Position numbers and translations under genes: made by a program. DNA of 64,000 nucleotides, from positions 186,001 to 250,000 of the forward strand of contig NZ_AP019379.1 of the NCBI RefSeq assembly GCF_006741185.1. Reading direction: 5' to 3'. Below the pieces are notes generated by a model. That model was not told the DNA's origin. It saw nothing but the letters and a program-made list of their open reading frames with translations, and did no database searches. Shown here piece after piece: positions 31,184 through 40,984 of the stretch (its first letter is position 1; the number at the start of each line of letters is the position of its first letter). The stretch is from Buchnera aphidicola (Nipponaphis monzeni). Its GTDB lineage: Bacteria; Pseudomonadota; Gammaproteobacteria; Enterobacterales; Enterobacteriaceae.

Positions 31184-32473
31184 GTGGAAATTGAAGTTAA
31201 AGTTCCTGATATTGGATTAGAAGAAGTAGAAATAATTGCAATATTAGTACAGGTAGGAGATTACATAGTAAAAGATCAAGAAATTGTTACTGTAGAAGGA
31301 GAAAAAGCATCTATAGATATTCCTTCAAAATACAATGGTATTGTAAAAAAAATTTTAGTTAAAATAGGAGATTTAGTTAAAAAAAATTCTTTAATGTTAA
31401 TAGTAGATATAAAATCTATTAATTATGTTAGTGAAAATGCAAGTAAAAAAAATATTGACAAATTATGTGTAGATAATATTTGTAAAATATTGCCAAAAAA
31501 GCATCATACAGTAGATTATATGCCTAATAATTGTTTTTATGATAAAAAATTTGTTCATGCCTCACCTTTAGTTAGAAAAATGTCTAGGGTCATGAATATT
31601 AATTTAAGTAACATTAAAGGCAGTGGTGTGAATAGTCGCATTTTAAAAGAAGATCTGAATAAACATATTCGTATGTTAGATGAATCAATTGAATGTAATA
31701 ATAAAAATAGCAGTAATATTTTAGAGAAAATTACTGAGTTAAAAAACGATTTAGATAAATTTGGATCCATTAAAAAAGTACGAATGAGTTATATTCAACG
31801 AAAAGTAAGTAAAAATTTGTCTAGTTATTGGGTACAAATTCCTCATGTTACACATTTCGATGAAGTAGATGTTACTAACTTAGAGTCTTTTAGAAAAAAA
31901 ATAAATAATAAACAATCAACGCAGACTATAATTAAAAAAAATATAAATGTAACATTATTAATTTTTTTAATTAAAATAGTTACCTATGCTTTAAAAAAAT
32001 TTCCTATTTTTAACAGTTCTTTATCAGAGAATAAACAATACATTTTTTTAAAACAATATTATAATATTGGAGTAGCTGTTAATACTGCTAAAGGGTTATT
32101 AGTTCCTGTAATTAAAAATGTTGATAAAAAAAATATTTATGAAATTTCTCAAGAATTAAAAAAAATTTCTGAAAAATCTCGTACAGAAATGTTAAAAATA
32201 TCAGATATGGAAGGAGGTTGTTTTACAATATCTAATTTAGGAAAATTAGGAGGTACTTATTTTACACCTATAATTAATTCTCCAGAAGTAGCTATTTTAG
32301 GTATTAGTAAAGTTTCTCAAAAATTAGTTTGGAAAAACAATGAATTTGTACCACGATTGATGTTACCATTATCTATGAGTTATGATCATCGCGTAATTAA
32401 TGGTATGGAGGCTGCTCATTTTATTACATGTATTAGTGAATATTTATCAGATATTAGATTGCTGTCTATTTAA
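31184..32473 (+). CDS. aceF: Dihydrolipoamide acetyltransferase (E2) with one lipoyl domain
   Basis: Core of the pyruvate dehydrogenase complex; transfers acetyl to CoA. The 429-residue product starts with GTG, preceded by AGAGGGG, 10 bases after the aceE stop. It has a single lipoyl domain (residues 1-80, lipoyl Lys in VEGEKASIDIPS), where E. coli has three. The peripheral E1/E3-binding domain follows (about 125-160, ASPLVRKMSRVMNINLSNIKGSG). The catalytic domain ends with the active-site His in SMSYDHRVINGMEAA. The linkers are Asn/Lys-rich instead of Ala/Pro-rich. One lipoyl domain is enough for activity in known engineered E. coli complexes. Confidence 0.97.
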   Translation: MEIEVKVPDIGLEEVEIIAILVQVGDYIVKDQEIVTVEGEKASIDIPSKYNGIVKKILVKIGDLVKKNSLMLIVDIKSINYVSENASKKNIDKLCVDNICKILPKKHHTVDYMPNNCFYDKKFVHASPLVRKMSRVMNINLSNIKGSGVNSRILKEDLNKHIRMLDESIECNNKNSSNILEKITELKNDLDKFGSIKKVRMSYIQRKVSKNLSSYWVQIPHVTHFDEVDVTNLESFRKKINNKQSTQTIIKKNINVTLLIFLIKIVTYALKKFPIFNSSLSENKQYIFLKQYYNIGVAVNTAKGLLVPVIKNVDKKNIYEISQELKKISEKSRTEMLKISDMEGGCFTISNLGKLGGTYFTPIINSPEVAILGISKVSQKLVWKNNEFVPRLMLPLSMSYDHRVINGMEAAHFITCISEYLSDIRLLSI

Positions 32474-32583
32474 AGTTTTTTTTGTTTTTTAAGTAAATTT
32501 ACATTTATAAAAAATAATATAAGAATGTTTACATCAAAATATAATAAATAAAACATAATATTACTGATTAAGGAAAAAATTTA

Positions 32584-33999
32584 ATGAGTTGTAACATTTA
32601 TACTGAAGTAGTAGTTATTGGAGGTGGTCCTTCTGGGTATTCTGCTGGATTTAGATGTGCAGACTTAGGATTAGATACTGTTTTAGTAGAACAATATCCT
32701 AATTTAGGAGGAGTATGTTTAAATGTAGGATGTATACCTTCTAAAGCGCTGTTGCATATAGCTAAAACAATTAAAGATGTGAAGCATTTGTCTAAATGTG
32801 GCGTATTATTTAATACATTGCAAATTGATATTTGTAAAATTAGACTATGGAAAAAAAATTTAATAAAAAAATTGTCGGAAGGGTTAACATACTTATCTAA
32901 TAAAAGGAATATTCAAGTATTAACTGGAATAGGATCATTTGTTACTGCAAATCATTTATTAGTACGTAATAGTCAGTCTAAAGATTTTAATATATTTTTT
33001 AAGAAAGCAGTTATTGCTATTGGATCAACTCCTGTCATGTTAAATAATGTTCCTTATTTAGATGAAAGAATATGGACATCTAATGATGCTTTATGTTTAT
33101 CAATGATTCCTAAACGTTTTTTAATTATTGGAAGCGGAATTATTGGTTTAGAAATGGCGACAATATATAGTGCGTTAGGATCTATAGTAGATGTTGTAGA
33201 TACAAATTCTCAAATTTTTGCATCTGTAGATCAAGACTTAGTGAGTAATTTTTTAAAAATTGTTAGTATGGATTTTAAAATTATATTAAATACTCAAGTA
33301 TTAAAAATTAAAGCAAAAGATAATGGTATTTGGGTCACATTAAAAAATAATAGCAATATAGATAAATTAGTTTGTTATGATGCAGTATTGATTGCTATAG
33401 GGCGTAAAATAGATTTAGAAAATTTAAATTTGAAAAAAATAGGAGGAGTTTCTATTAGTAATTTAGGAAATGTTTGTGTTAATGATCAATTATGTACTAA
33501 TATACCAAATATTTATGCTATCGGAGATGTTGTTGGTTACCCAATGTTAGCACATAAAGGGATTTATCAAGGGAAAATAGTTGCTGATATAATTGCAGGT
33601 AAACAAGTTTTTTTTGACCCATTAGTAATTCCAGCAATAGCTTATACTAATCCAGAGTTAGCTTGGGTAGGAGTGACTGAAAAAGAAGCTATAGAAAAAA
33701 ATATAAAATATAAAAAATCGGTATTTCCATGGTCAGTATCAGGTAAAGCAATTATATCTAATGCTCATGTTGGGCAAACGAATTTAATTTTTGATGATGT
33801 ATCTAAACGTATCATTGGGGGGGCTATTTTGGGACCAAATGCAGGAGAATTATTAGGTGAAATTAGTTTAGCGATTGAAATGGGTTGTTATGCTGAAGAT
33901 ATTTCATTAACGATGCATGCACATCCTACTTTATATGAAACAATAGGAGGCGCTTCTGAAGTTTTACAAGGAATTTCTACAGATCTTATAAATAATTGA
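32584..33999 (+). CDS. lpd: Dihydrolipoamide dehydrogenase (E3)
   Basis: Flavoprotein that reoxidises dihydrolipoamide with NAD+ for pyruvate (and 2-oxoglutarate) dehydrogenase. The 471-residue product (E. coli 474) has the FAD Rossmann motif VVVIGGGPSGYSAG and the redox pair Cys45/Cys50 in GGVCLNVGCIPSKALL. The NAD motif is IIGSGIIGLEMA, then the FAD motif IYAIGDVVGYPMLAHKG, and the C-terminal His-Glu pair lies in MHAHPTLYETIGGA. AAGGA precedes the ATG. The 110-base gap to aceF is A/T-rich; a separate lpd promoter, as in E. coli, is possible. Confidence 0.98.
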   Translation: MSCNIYTEVVVIGGGPSGYSAGFRCADLGLDTVLVEQYPNLGGVCLNVGCIPSKALLHIAKTIKDVKHLSKCGVLFNTLQIDICKIRLWKKNLIKKLSEGLTYLSNKRNIQVLTGIGSFVTANHLLVRNSQSKDFNIFFKKAVIAIGSTPVMLNNVPYLDERIWTSNDALCLSMIPKRFLIIGSGIIGLEMATIYSALGSIVDVVDTNSQIFASVDQDLVSNFLKIVSMDFKIILNTQVLKIKAKDNGIWVTLKNNSNIDKLVCYDAVLIAIGRKIDLENLNLKKIGGVSISNLGNVCVNDQLCTNIPNIYAIGDVVGYPMLAHKGIYQGKIVADIIAGKQVFFDPLVIPAIAYTNPELAWVGVTEKEAIEKNIKYKKSVFPWSVSGKAIISNAHVGQTNLIFDDVSKRIIGGAILGPNAGELLGEISLAIEMGCYAEDISLTMHAHPTLYETIGGASEVLQGISTDLINN

Positions 34000-34541
34000 A
34001 TGAATATAGTAATATTAACATTTAATAAAACTTTTTTTGTAAAAATTATTAAAATAATTTATATATGTATATATATAATTTTTTTTAAACAATGGATATA
34101 TCATTATATATGTTAATATATATATTAACGTTATTAATATAAAATGTTTTTTTAAATAATAGTATATAAATTATTAAAAACAATTTTGAGATTAAATCAT
34201 TTTAAATATATATGAAATATAATAAATATTATTTATATACTTATTGCTATCCAAAATTATGGAATGTAATTTTTTTTATATAAAATGTAACATAAATATG
34301 TTTTTAAGTATTTTATGGTGAACATTTTTGTAAATGAATATAAATTTAAAACGTTAATTTTATTTATTAAAAAATTTTTTAGTAATTAAATAACTATACT
34401 AAATTATATTTATCAAAATTATATACAAATATAATTATTAGTTTTTAATAGGACATACACTGTCATATTTTAAATATGTTATAGTTAATAATATTCTATG
34501 TATGATAAAATAAATAATTTATAAACTATTTTTTTTACGAA
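34000..34541. other. Erased region between lpd and erpA
   Basis: About 540 bases. In other Buchnera speE and speD (spermidine synthesis) lie here; the gap is much shorter than both genes together (about 1.7 kb). No trace is readable. Confidence 0.55.
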
Positions 34542-34885
34542 TTATATACTGAAAGACATACCACATCCACATGTTGTTTTAGCATTAGGATTTTTTATAA
34601 CAAACTTAGATCCTTCTAAATTTTCTATATAATCTATTTCTCCTCCAATTAAATATTGGACACTAACTATATCAGTAACAATGGGAACTTCGGAGTGTTG
34701 TATAATAATATCAGTTTTTTTTATTTGGTTATCTAAAGCAAATCCGTAAGTAAATCCGTTACATCCTCCTCCTGTAATATAAACTCTAAATTTTAAATTT
34801 TTTTCATTTTTTTTTTAATTGTTTCTATAATGTTGTTTATTGCGAATTTAGTAATTTTGATGTGAACGTTATATTTGTTTTTCAT
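34542..34885 (-). pseudogene. erpA: Iron-sulfur carrier ErpA, frame broken by one base in an A-rich stretch
   Basis: A-type carrier that delivers Fe-S clusters to apoproteins, essential in E. coli. The ATG at 34885 opens a frame MKNKYNVHIKITKFAINNII, which ends at TAA after about 30 codons. From 34802 downward another frame reads [21 protein letters not shown] to the end ([12 protein letters not shown], stop at 34542), matching E. coli ErpA strongly. The three cluster cysteines (GGGCNG and CGCG) are present. Adding one A in the A10 or A7 run makes a continuous protein of exactly 114 residues, the E. coli length. No usable start exists in the second frame. The rest is so well conserved that recent damage or expression by transcriptional slippage is likely. 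A sequencing error cannot be excluded. Confidence 0.85.
34807..34816 (-). repeat. A10 tract at the erpA frame break
   Basis: Ten A residues on the coding strand, followed by ATG and a further A7 run (34798-34804). The two conserved erpA frames are separated within this stretch. Confidence 0.85.
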
Positions 34886-35451
34886 TATATGATACTTTTA
34901 TTTAGTAAATTATAGTTATGAGTTACATTAGATAATATTAATAAAATTACTAATTATTATTTATGAATGCTGGTATTTAAGCAATATAATTTTTGTATAA
35001 TGATAAATATTAATTTCAATAGTATGTATTAAAATATATTTATTATTACTGATGTTATATTAGTAGTTATTTGATATGTCGTCAACTGTTAGTTATCATG
35101 TATTATATAAATAATAATTATACTTTTTCTTCATGTATTTGAATAACATTAATATATGTTTATTTAGATAAATATTTTAAATTTATTAAATTTTAGTGTA
35201 ATATATATATTATATATTTTTTGTATAAAACATTATTTCATATATTCGTATTTTTTTAAAAAATAGTATGTATTTTAAATTTTTTCAAATTTTTATTTGT
35301 TGAATAGATAAATTATTTATTAGATTAATGTATTGTATTATCGACGTTTTTAGAAATTTTCATTAGTGATATTTTTGTGTATATTTTATTTTTTGATAAA
35401 ATATAAAATATATAAATAAATTTTTTAATTTTATTAAAATAGTCTAATGAG

Positions 35452-35474
35452 TAGTATTATTATTAATAATACTA
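35452..35474. repeat. Perfect 11-bp-arm A/T-rich inverted repeat
   Basis: TAGTATTATTA, a single T, then the exact complement; a T-rich run follows on the plus strand. It could be a relic terminator near the expected 3' end of ftsZ, or chance. Confidence 0.5.
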
Positions 35475-36128
35475 TTTTTATTAGTTAAAATTTTTTGTAA
35501 ATTATAATATGTATGATTAAAATATATTATAATGAGATAATAAAATATTTATTTTTAATAATATAGTATTATACGATTTATATATTTCTATTGTAAGTAA
35601 GGTAATATTATTAATTCTAATATATCATTTATTATAGTATTTAAATATGCGAAAATTAATAATTTTAGTTATATATTTAAAATGTGAATATGTTAATAGT
35701 ATTTAAACAATTTTTAAATTTATCTAATTTTAAATTAAATTTTTTTAGTAATATTTATTTAAATTTTGTAATTATAAATAAATTTATTTTATTTATATTA
35801 TTAAATATAATGATGATTTTTAAAAAATTTTTTAGTTTTATTATTAGATAATATTTTTATGTTAATAGATATTAAATTTTATTTCAGTATATTTGTATAA
35901 ATATTAGATAATATAATATTTATTAATTTAGATTTAGTGATAAAATTAGTAATTTTTTTAAATAAATGATTTAATAAATAGTATTTATAGTTATTAATGT
36001 ATTTAACAACAAAATATTGTTATTTAGTATTTGAACAATTTTTTATTAGGTAAAGTAATTTAAAAAATTAATATATTTAAATTAACGAATGTTGTAATTT
36101 GAAAAATTTATATTTTTTACTGAAAAAT

Positions 36129-36152
36129 AATATTATTATTAATAATAATATT
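36129..36152. repeat. 24-bp perfect palindrome with T8 tail
   Basis: AATATTATTATT followed directly by its complement, then T runs on the plus strand. Without a loop it folds only with a few open central bases. It may be a relic terminator or low-complexity DNA. Confidence 0.45.
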
Positions 36153-38401
36153 TTTTTTAAAATTTTTAAATTTTTTAGTTGTCTTAAAAATTGTAAAATA
36201 TATTTTTATATTAATGATATTTATTTATCTAATTTGGTAATAGTCTAAAATGTATTAAATTGTTATGAAGTTAGCTATTGAGAATATTGTTTTTATAAAT
36301 ATTTTAATGTTTAGATTGGAGCTTTCAATTTACTTTTTATGAAGATCGTTTATTTATTTCAATAGTTCATTTATCTTTTTATTTTTATTGACATTAAATC
36401 AATATTATTATCAATAGTAAAAAATTATTTTTTTTATACCTTTTTATATATTATAATAATTTATTATATTTTATTATTTTTGTTTTAATTTTTTTGTTAT
36501 TTTTACATTCATGATCTTATTCTTTATTTTTTATTGTTAAATAATAATTAGATTATTATAAATTAATTTATTTAATAATTTTTTTTTTAAATTATTTAAT
36601 TTTAAAAAATTAGGTATCTTTGTCTTTATTTTAAATATTTTTCATACTACATATGAGTATACTGATATTACTATTTATGAGTTAATAATTTATCAAATAT
36701 TTTTAACTTTTATGAATTATATTATTTGTGAGTACATTTTATTATATTTTTAAAGTTAATAAATTGTCAGATTTGTATATTTGTAATGTGTTTTATATTT
36801 TTTTTATTTTTTTTAAACATTATTAATAAATTTTTTATATACTATTTTAGTATTATAGCTAATATGGATTATATGTGAATTAGTCGTTTTATGATACATT
36901 TTAACGTATTCTTTGTTAAGATATAAAAGAATATTAAATATTGTTATTGACAATATCTTACATAAGATATAATTTGTTACAGCGTTATTATCGTACATTT
37001 ATTAACGTTTATTATTTGAGATTTTGTAATATGATGAATTTTTTTTATATTCAATGATTTTTTTATTTTAGTATAGATATATCAAAAGTTAACTTTTAAA
37101 AACTTGATTGATTTGTTTATATATTATGTATTGTTGATTAATTGAATTTATTTTTTATATGTATTTTAATGTATAATGAAGTGTATCTTTATTTATGCAA
37201 TTATTTCTGATAACATTTAAAATGTTTTTTAGTCTTATGTTATTAGTTAATAGAATATTTTTTGAATGATTTACAACAAATATACTTATTTATTAAATAA
37301 ATTTATTTAATAGTGTAAATTATATTTTCATATCTCTTATTATTATTTTTATAAAGATAAAATATATATATATTTATTTGTTATAATTTAAATGTTTATT
37401 TGGCATAGTAATTAAATAAATAAAATTAATTTAATTTTTTTACTTATGTTTTTACTTGACATTTTAAATACTTAATGTAATTAATTAGATGGTCAAAGAT
37501 CATTATTATCAGAGTTATCAGATTCTTAATGTAAGAATTTTAATATATAATATTAATATTATTAATTACAATATACATATGTTATTAAGATAGATTTTTT
37601 AAATACTCTAATTTTTTTATTTTTTCAATAAAATTTTATTTGTTATTTATAATTTGTAATATAAGATTATTAATTAACAAAGTTGCTAATAGTAACATAA
37701 TTACATTTTTTATAATTTCATATAATAAATGTATTAACTAAAAAATAGTTTTTTATATTAGATTTAAAATTTAATAATATTTAAGAAATAATTAAAATTT
37801 TTGTAAATAAGTTTTATATAACTATATTTTAAAAAAAAAGTTTAAGGTTATATAACTATAAAAAAATGGTAAATGTGTTTTTATGTTTTTTATTAAGGAT
37901 ATCCATTTTGCATAAATTATTTAATTATTAGCACATTTTATAAGTTAATGTTTTAAGTTAAATGTAGTATTTAGAGTATTTAACTATTTATTATACATGT
38001 AAATTAATAATTTTAGTTAAAAAATGTTTTAAAATATATAAGTATAGTTTTAATAATTTTTTATTATTAATAAGTAACAAATTACATATATTTTTTATTT
38101 TCATGTTTATTAGATTTTTTAGATATTTAATAACGTTTTATAAAAAATATTGTTGTACATTAATTTATGTTAGTGATAATGATTATTCATATATTCTAAT
38201 ATTTTAAAATTTAAATATAATTAAAATTTGTAATTTTTTCAGTATTTATAATTTAAATTTATAATATTTTTTTATATAATAGTAATATTTAAGTATATTT
38301 GATGTATTTTATGACAATTTTTTTCATTCTTGTAATGTAGATAATATTTTAGTTAAATCAGTTTTTTAGTTAAATTTATATTATTAATAATTTATAATTA
38401 A

Positions 38402-39862
38402 TTATTTTTTATTAAACATTTGGCGTATTGGACTTAATTTAGAAACAAAATGTTTATATATAATATCATGTACGTTACCTGCTCCTTGTATTAAAACGAT
38501 GTTTTTTTGAAATAATTTTTTTTTCAATATACTTAGTATATTATTATAATTTGTAATTAAAGTAGGTTTTAAATTGCTAACAGTGATAATTTTTTTACAA
38601 AGGTCTATACTGTTGTATCCTGGAATTACACATTCTTCAGCTGAAAATACATTTAACATTAATAAATTATCAACTAAAGATAAGACAGATATAAATTGTT
38701 TAAAGAGGTCTTGTGTTCTGCTAAATTTATGTGGTTGAAAAATCATTGTTATCTTTTTATCTTTCCATCCATTTCTAATAGTTTGAATATTATATAATAT
38801 TTCATTAGGATGATGTCCATAGTCACTTATTATCATTAGTTTACTATGTTTATTATTTTTTAATGTTAAATTAAAGTGGCCTAATAATTCAAATCTTTTT
38901 TCAATACCTTTAAATTTTTTTAAAGCTTTTAAAATAATAGTAGGATGAATTTTTTGTATTAATGCTGTTATTACAGACGCTGTAGCGTTTAGTGCATTGT
39001 GTTTTCCAGGTAAATTTAAAGTTATATTTAATATATTTTTTTTGTTTCGAACTAATGTGAAGTAACATTTAAAGTTTATTTGATAATAGTTTACTATACG
39101 AAAATCAGATTTTTGGCTAAATCCATAAGTTATAACTTTTGATGTAATTTTTTTTATAATTTGATTTATTCCAAGATTATCTATGCAAATAATAGAGATT
39201 TTGTTATTGGGTGTATTATTTAAAAATTTAATGTATGTTTGTTGTAAATTATTAAAATTATTTTGGTAGTTTCTAAGGTGTTCATGTTCTATATTAGTTA
39301 ATATTGCAACATTTGGTTGTATATACACTAAAGATCCATCGCTTTCATCTACTTCTACAATAAAATATAAGCCCTTTCCGGTTTTTGAAAAACTTTTTAT
39401 ATCTTTTACTATTCCTCCATTAATTAAGTTAGGATATAATTTAGCTTCATTGTATATATTAAATATTATTCCTGTTGTAGTGGTTTTTCCATGGCTTCCA
39501 GTAATTGCTATTGTGTATTTTTTTTTAGAAATTATTGAAAGCATTTGAGCTCTTTTTAATATTGGTATATTTAATTTTATAGCTGTTATTATTTCTATAT
39601 TATTTTTTGGTATTGCACTAGATATTACAACAATATTAGCTTTTAATACATTTTTATATGAATGCTTGAAAGATATTAATGCACCCATGTTTGAAAGTTT
39701 TTTTGTAAAAAGGTTTGGGTTAAGATCAGACCCACTAATTTTATATTTTTTTTTTATTAAAAAATTGGCGATACTACTCATTCCAATACCACCTATTCCT
39801 ACAAAATGTATCATATGTTTCTTATTTAATAAGAAATGTACTTTATGATTATTTTTTTTCAT
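38402..39862 (-). CDS. murC: UDP-N-acetylmuramate-L-alanine ligase
   Basis: Adds L-Ala to UDP-MurNAc, the first peptide step of cell-wall precursor synthesis. From the ATG at 39862 the product is 486 residues (E. coli 491). The N-terminal Rossmann-like domain has HFVGIGGIGMSSIA. The P-loop ITGSHGKTTTTGI and central motifs EVDESDGS and NIEHEH follow. The C-terminal domain has DYGHHPNE and FQPHKFSRT. An in-frame ATG eight codons upstream (39886) is possible. It follows murG by about 40 bases on the same strand and is the last intact gene of the dcw cluster here. Confidence 0.97.
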   Translation of the reverse strand: MKKNNHKVHFLLNKKHMIHFVGIGGIGMSSIANFLIKKKYKISGSDLNPNLFTKKLSNMGALISFKHSYKNVLKANIVVISSAIPKNNIEIITAIKLNIPILKRAQMLSIISKKKYTIAITGSHGKTTTTGIIFNIYNEAKLYPNLINGGIVKDIKSFSKTGKGLYFIVEVDESDGSLVYIQPNVAILTNIEHEHLRNYQNNFNNLQQTYIKFLNNTPNNKISIICIDNLGINQIIKKITSKVITYGFSQKSDFRIVNYYQINFKCYFTLVRNKKNILNITLNLPGKHNALNATASVITALIQKIHPTIILKALKKFKGIEKRFELLGHFNLTLKNNKHSKLMIISDYGHHPNEILYNIQTIRNGWKDKKITMIFQPHKFSRTQDLFKQFISVLSLVDNLLMLNVFSAEECVIPGYNSIDLCKKIITVSNLKPTLITNYNNILSILKKKLFQKNIVLIQGAGNVHDIIYKHFVSKLSPIRQMFNKK

Positions 39863-39904
39863 TTTTTTTAAAAAAAGTATTAACAATATATTATTATAAT
39901 AATA

Positions 39905-40984
39905 TTACTTTTTATGTGCTTTTGACAGTAAATAATTTTTTTCAATAATTTTTATTATTTTTTGTGTACTTTGAGTATGTATTTTTGTGTAAGATTTTTT
40001 TGCCATAAAGATTAATTTTTTTCTATTTAATTGTAAAATAGTATTTATTAGAACTTTTGTTGTTAAATTTTTTTCTTCAATTAATTTTGCAGCTCCTATA
40101 TTATATAAAGGTAAAGTATTCCAGTATTGTTGTTTATCTTTGTGAGGATATGGGATGAATATTGCTCCTAATCCAATTGTGCTAATTTCACTTACAGTTA
40201 AAGCTCCCCCTCTAGATATTATTAAATCTGCCCATAAATATGCACTTTTTATGTCTTTTATGAACGTAGATGTTTTAAATATATTTTTTCTTTTTATACT
40301 ATAAAATTTTTTCAGTTTTGTTGTAATATTATCACCAATTTGATGCCAAATTAAAATTTTTGTATTTAATAACAATGAAACTTTTGGTATGAAATAATTA
40401 ATTATCATAGACCCTTGACTACCACCCAATACTAGTATTCTTATTGGTCCTTTTCTATTTTTGAATCGTACGAAAGGAGATGGAATATTAAGTAGTTCTG
40501 GTCGAATTGGATTGCCTACTTCAATTGCATTTTTGAGTGTGTTAGGAAAAGCTTGTAATGTTTTGTTAGCTAATTTGCTTAATATTTTATTAGTTAATCC
40601 TGCTATTTTATTTTGTTCGTGTATAATTAAAGGAATTTTTTGTTTATATGCAACGAGTGCTCCTGGAGCTGAAATATAACCACCCATTCCTAATATTAAA
40701 TCAGGTTTATATTTTTCGATTATTAGTTTAGATTGTTTATAAGCTCTAATTAATTGAAATGATGTTTGTATGATTGAATATAAATTAGTTTTATGTAAAC
40801 CTGTAATGGAAATAGAGTATATAGGAAATTTATTACAAGGAATAATTAAAGATTCTATATGATTTTTGGTTCCTATCCAACATATGTTCCATTTTTTTTT
40901 TAATAATTCTTCAGCAATTGTAATACCTGGAAATACATGTCCACCAGTTCCTCCTGCCATAATTATTATTTTTTTATTAGTCAT
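39905..40984 (-). CDS. murG: UDP-GlcNAc transferase MurG (lipid II synthase)
   Basis: Peripheral membrane GT-B glycosyltransferase adding GlcNAc to lipid I, giving lipid II. The 359-residue product (E. coli 355) starts MTNKKIIIMAGGTGGHVFPG, the glycine-rich acceptor loop. It has LGMGGYISAPGALVAY, the second glycine loop VLGGSQGSMIIN and the donor site ISRGGALTVSEI. Its upstream neighbour in relatives, ftsW, is absent and an A/T spacer separates it from murD. It therefore needs its own promoter or read-through. Confidence 0.97.
   Translation of the reverse strand: MTNKKIIIMAGGTGGHVFPGITIAEELLKKKWNICWIGTKNHIESLIIPCNKFPIYSISITGLHKTNLYSIIQTSFQLIRAYKQSKLIIEKYKPDLILGMGGYISAPGALVAYKQKIPLIIHEQNKIAGLTNKILSKLANKTLQAFPNTLKNAIEVGNPIRPELLNIPSPFVRFKNRKGPIRILVLGGSQGSMIINYFIPKVSLLLNTKILIWHQIGDNITTKLKKFYSIKRKNIFKTSTFIKDIKSAYLWADLIISRGGALTVSEISTIGLGAIFIPYPHKDKQQYWNTLPLYNIGAAKLIEEKNLTTKVLINTILQLNRKKLIFMAKKSYTKIHTQSTQKIIKIIEKNYLLSKAHKK

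Larger units (their letters stand above)
34886..38401. other. Erased ddlB-ftsA-ftsZ region
   Basis: About 3.5 kb, the longest gene-free stretch. In other Buchnera ddlB, ftsA and ftsZ fill this place on the minus strand (about 3.3 kb by E. coli gene sizes). The sequence is nearly pure A/T with frequent stops in all frames. No tubulin signature (GGGTGTG), ATP-grasp or actin-fold motif is readable on either strand. Two long A/T palindromes (listed separately) are the only structures I noticed. Confidence 0.7.

Noticed and set aside
36813..36998. 61-codon open frame on the minus strand in the erased fts region
   Set aside because: It has no family resemblance, no Shine-Dalgarno, and a composition typical of chance frames in A/T-rich spacer DNA.
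37440..37540. Patch containing ATGGTCAAAGATCATTATTA considered as a possible small RNA
   Set aside because: No stable stem with a T run and no known RNA signature could be recognised; it is probably just mixed-base spacer.
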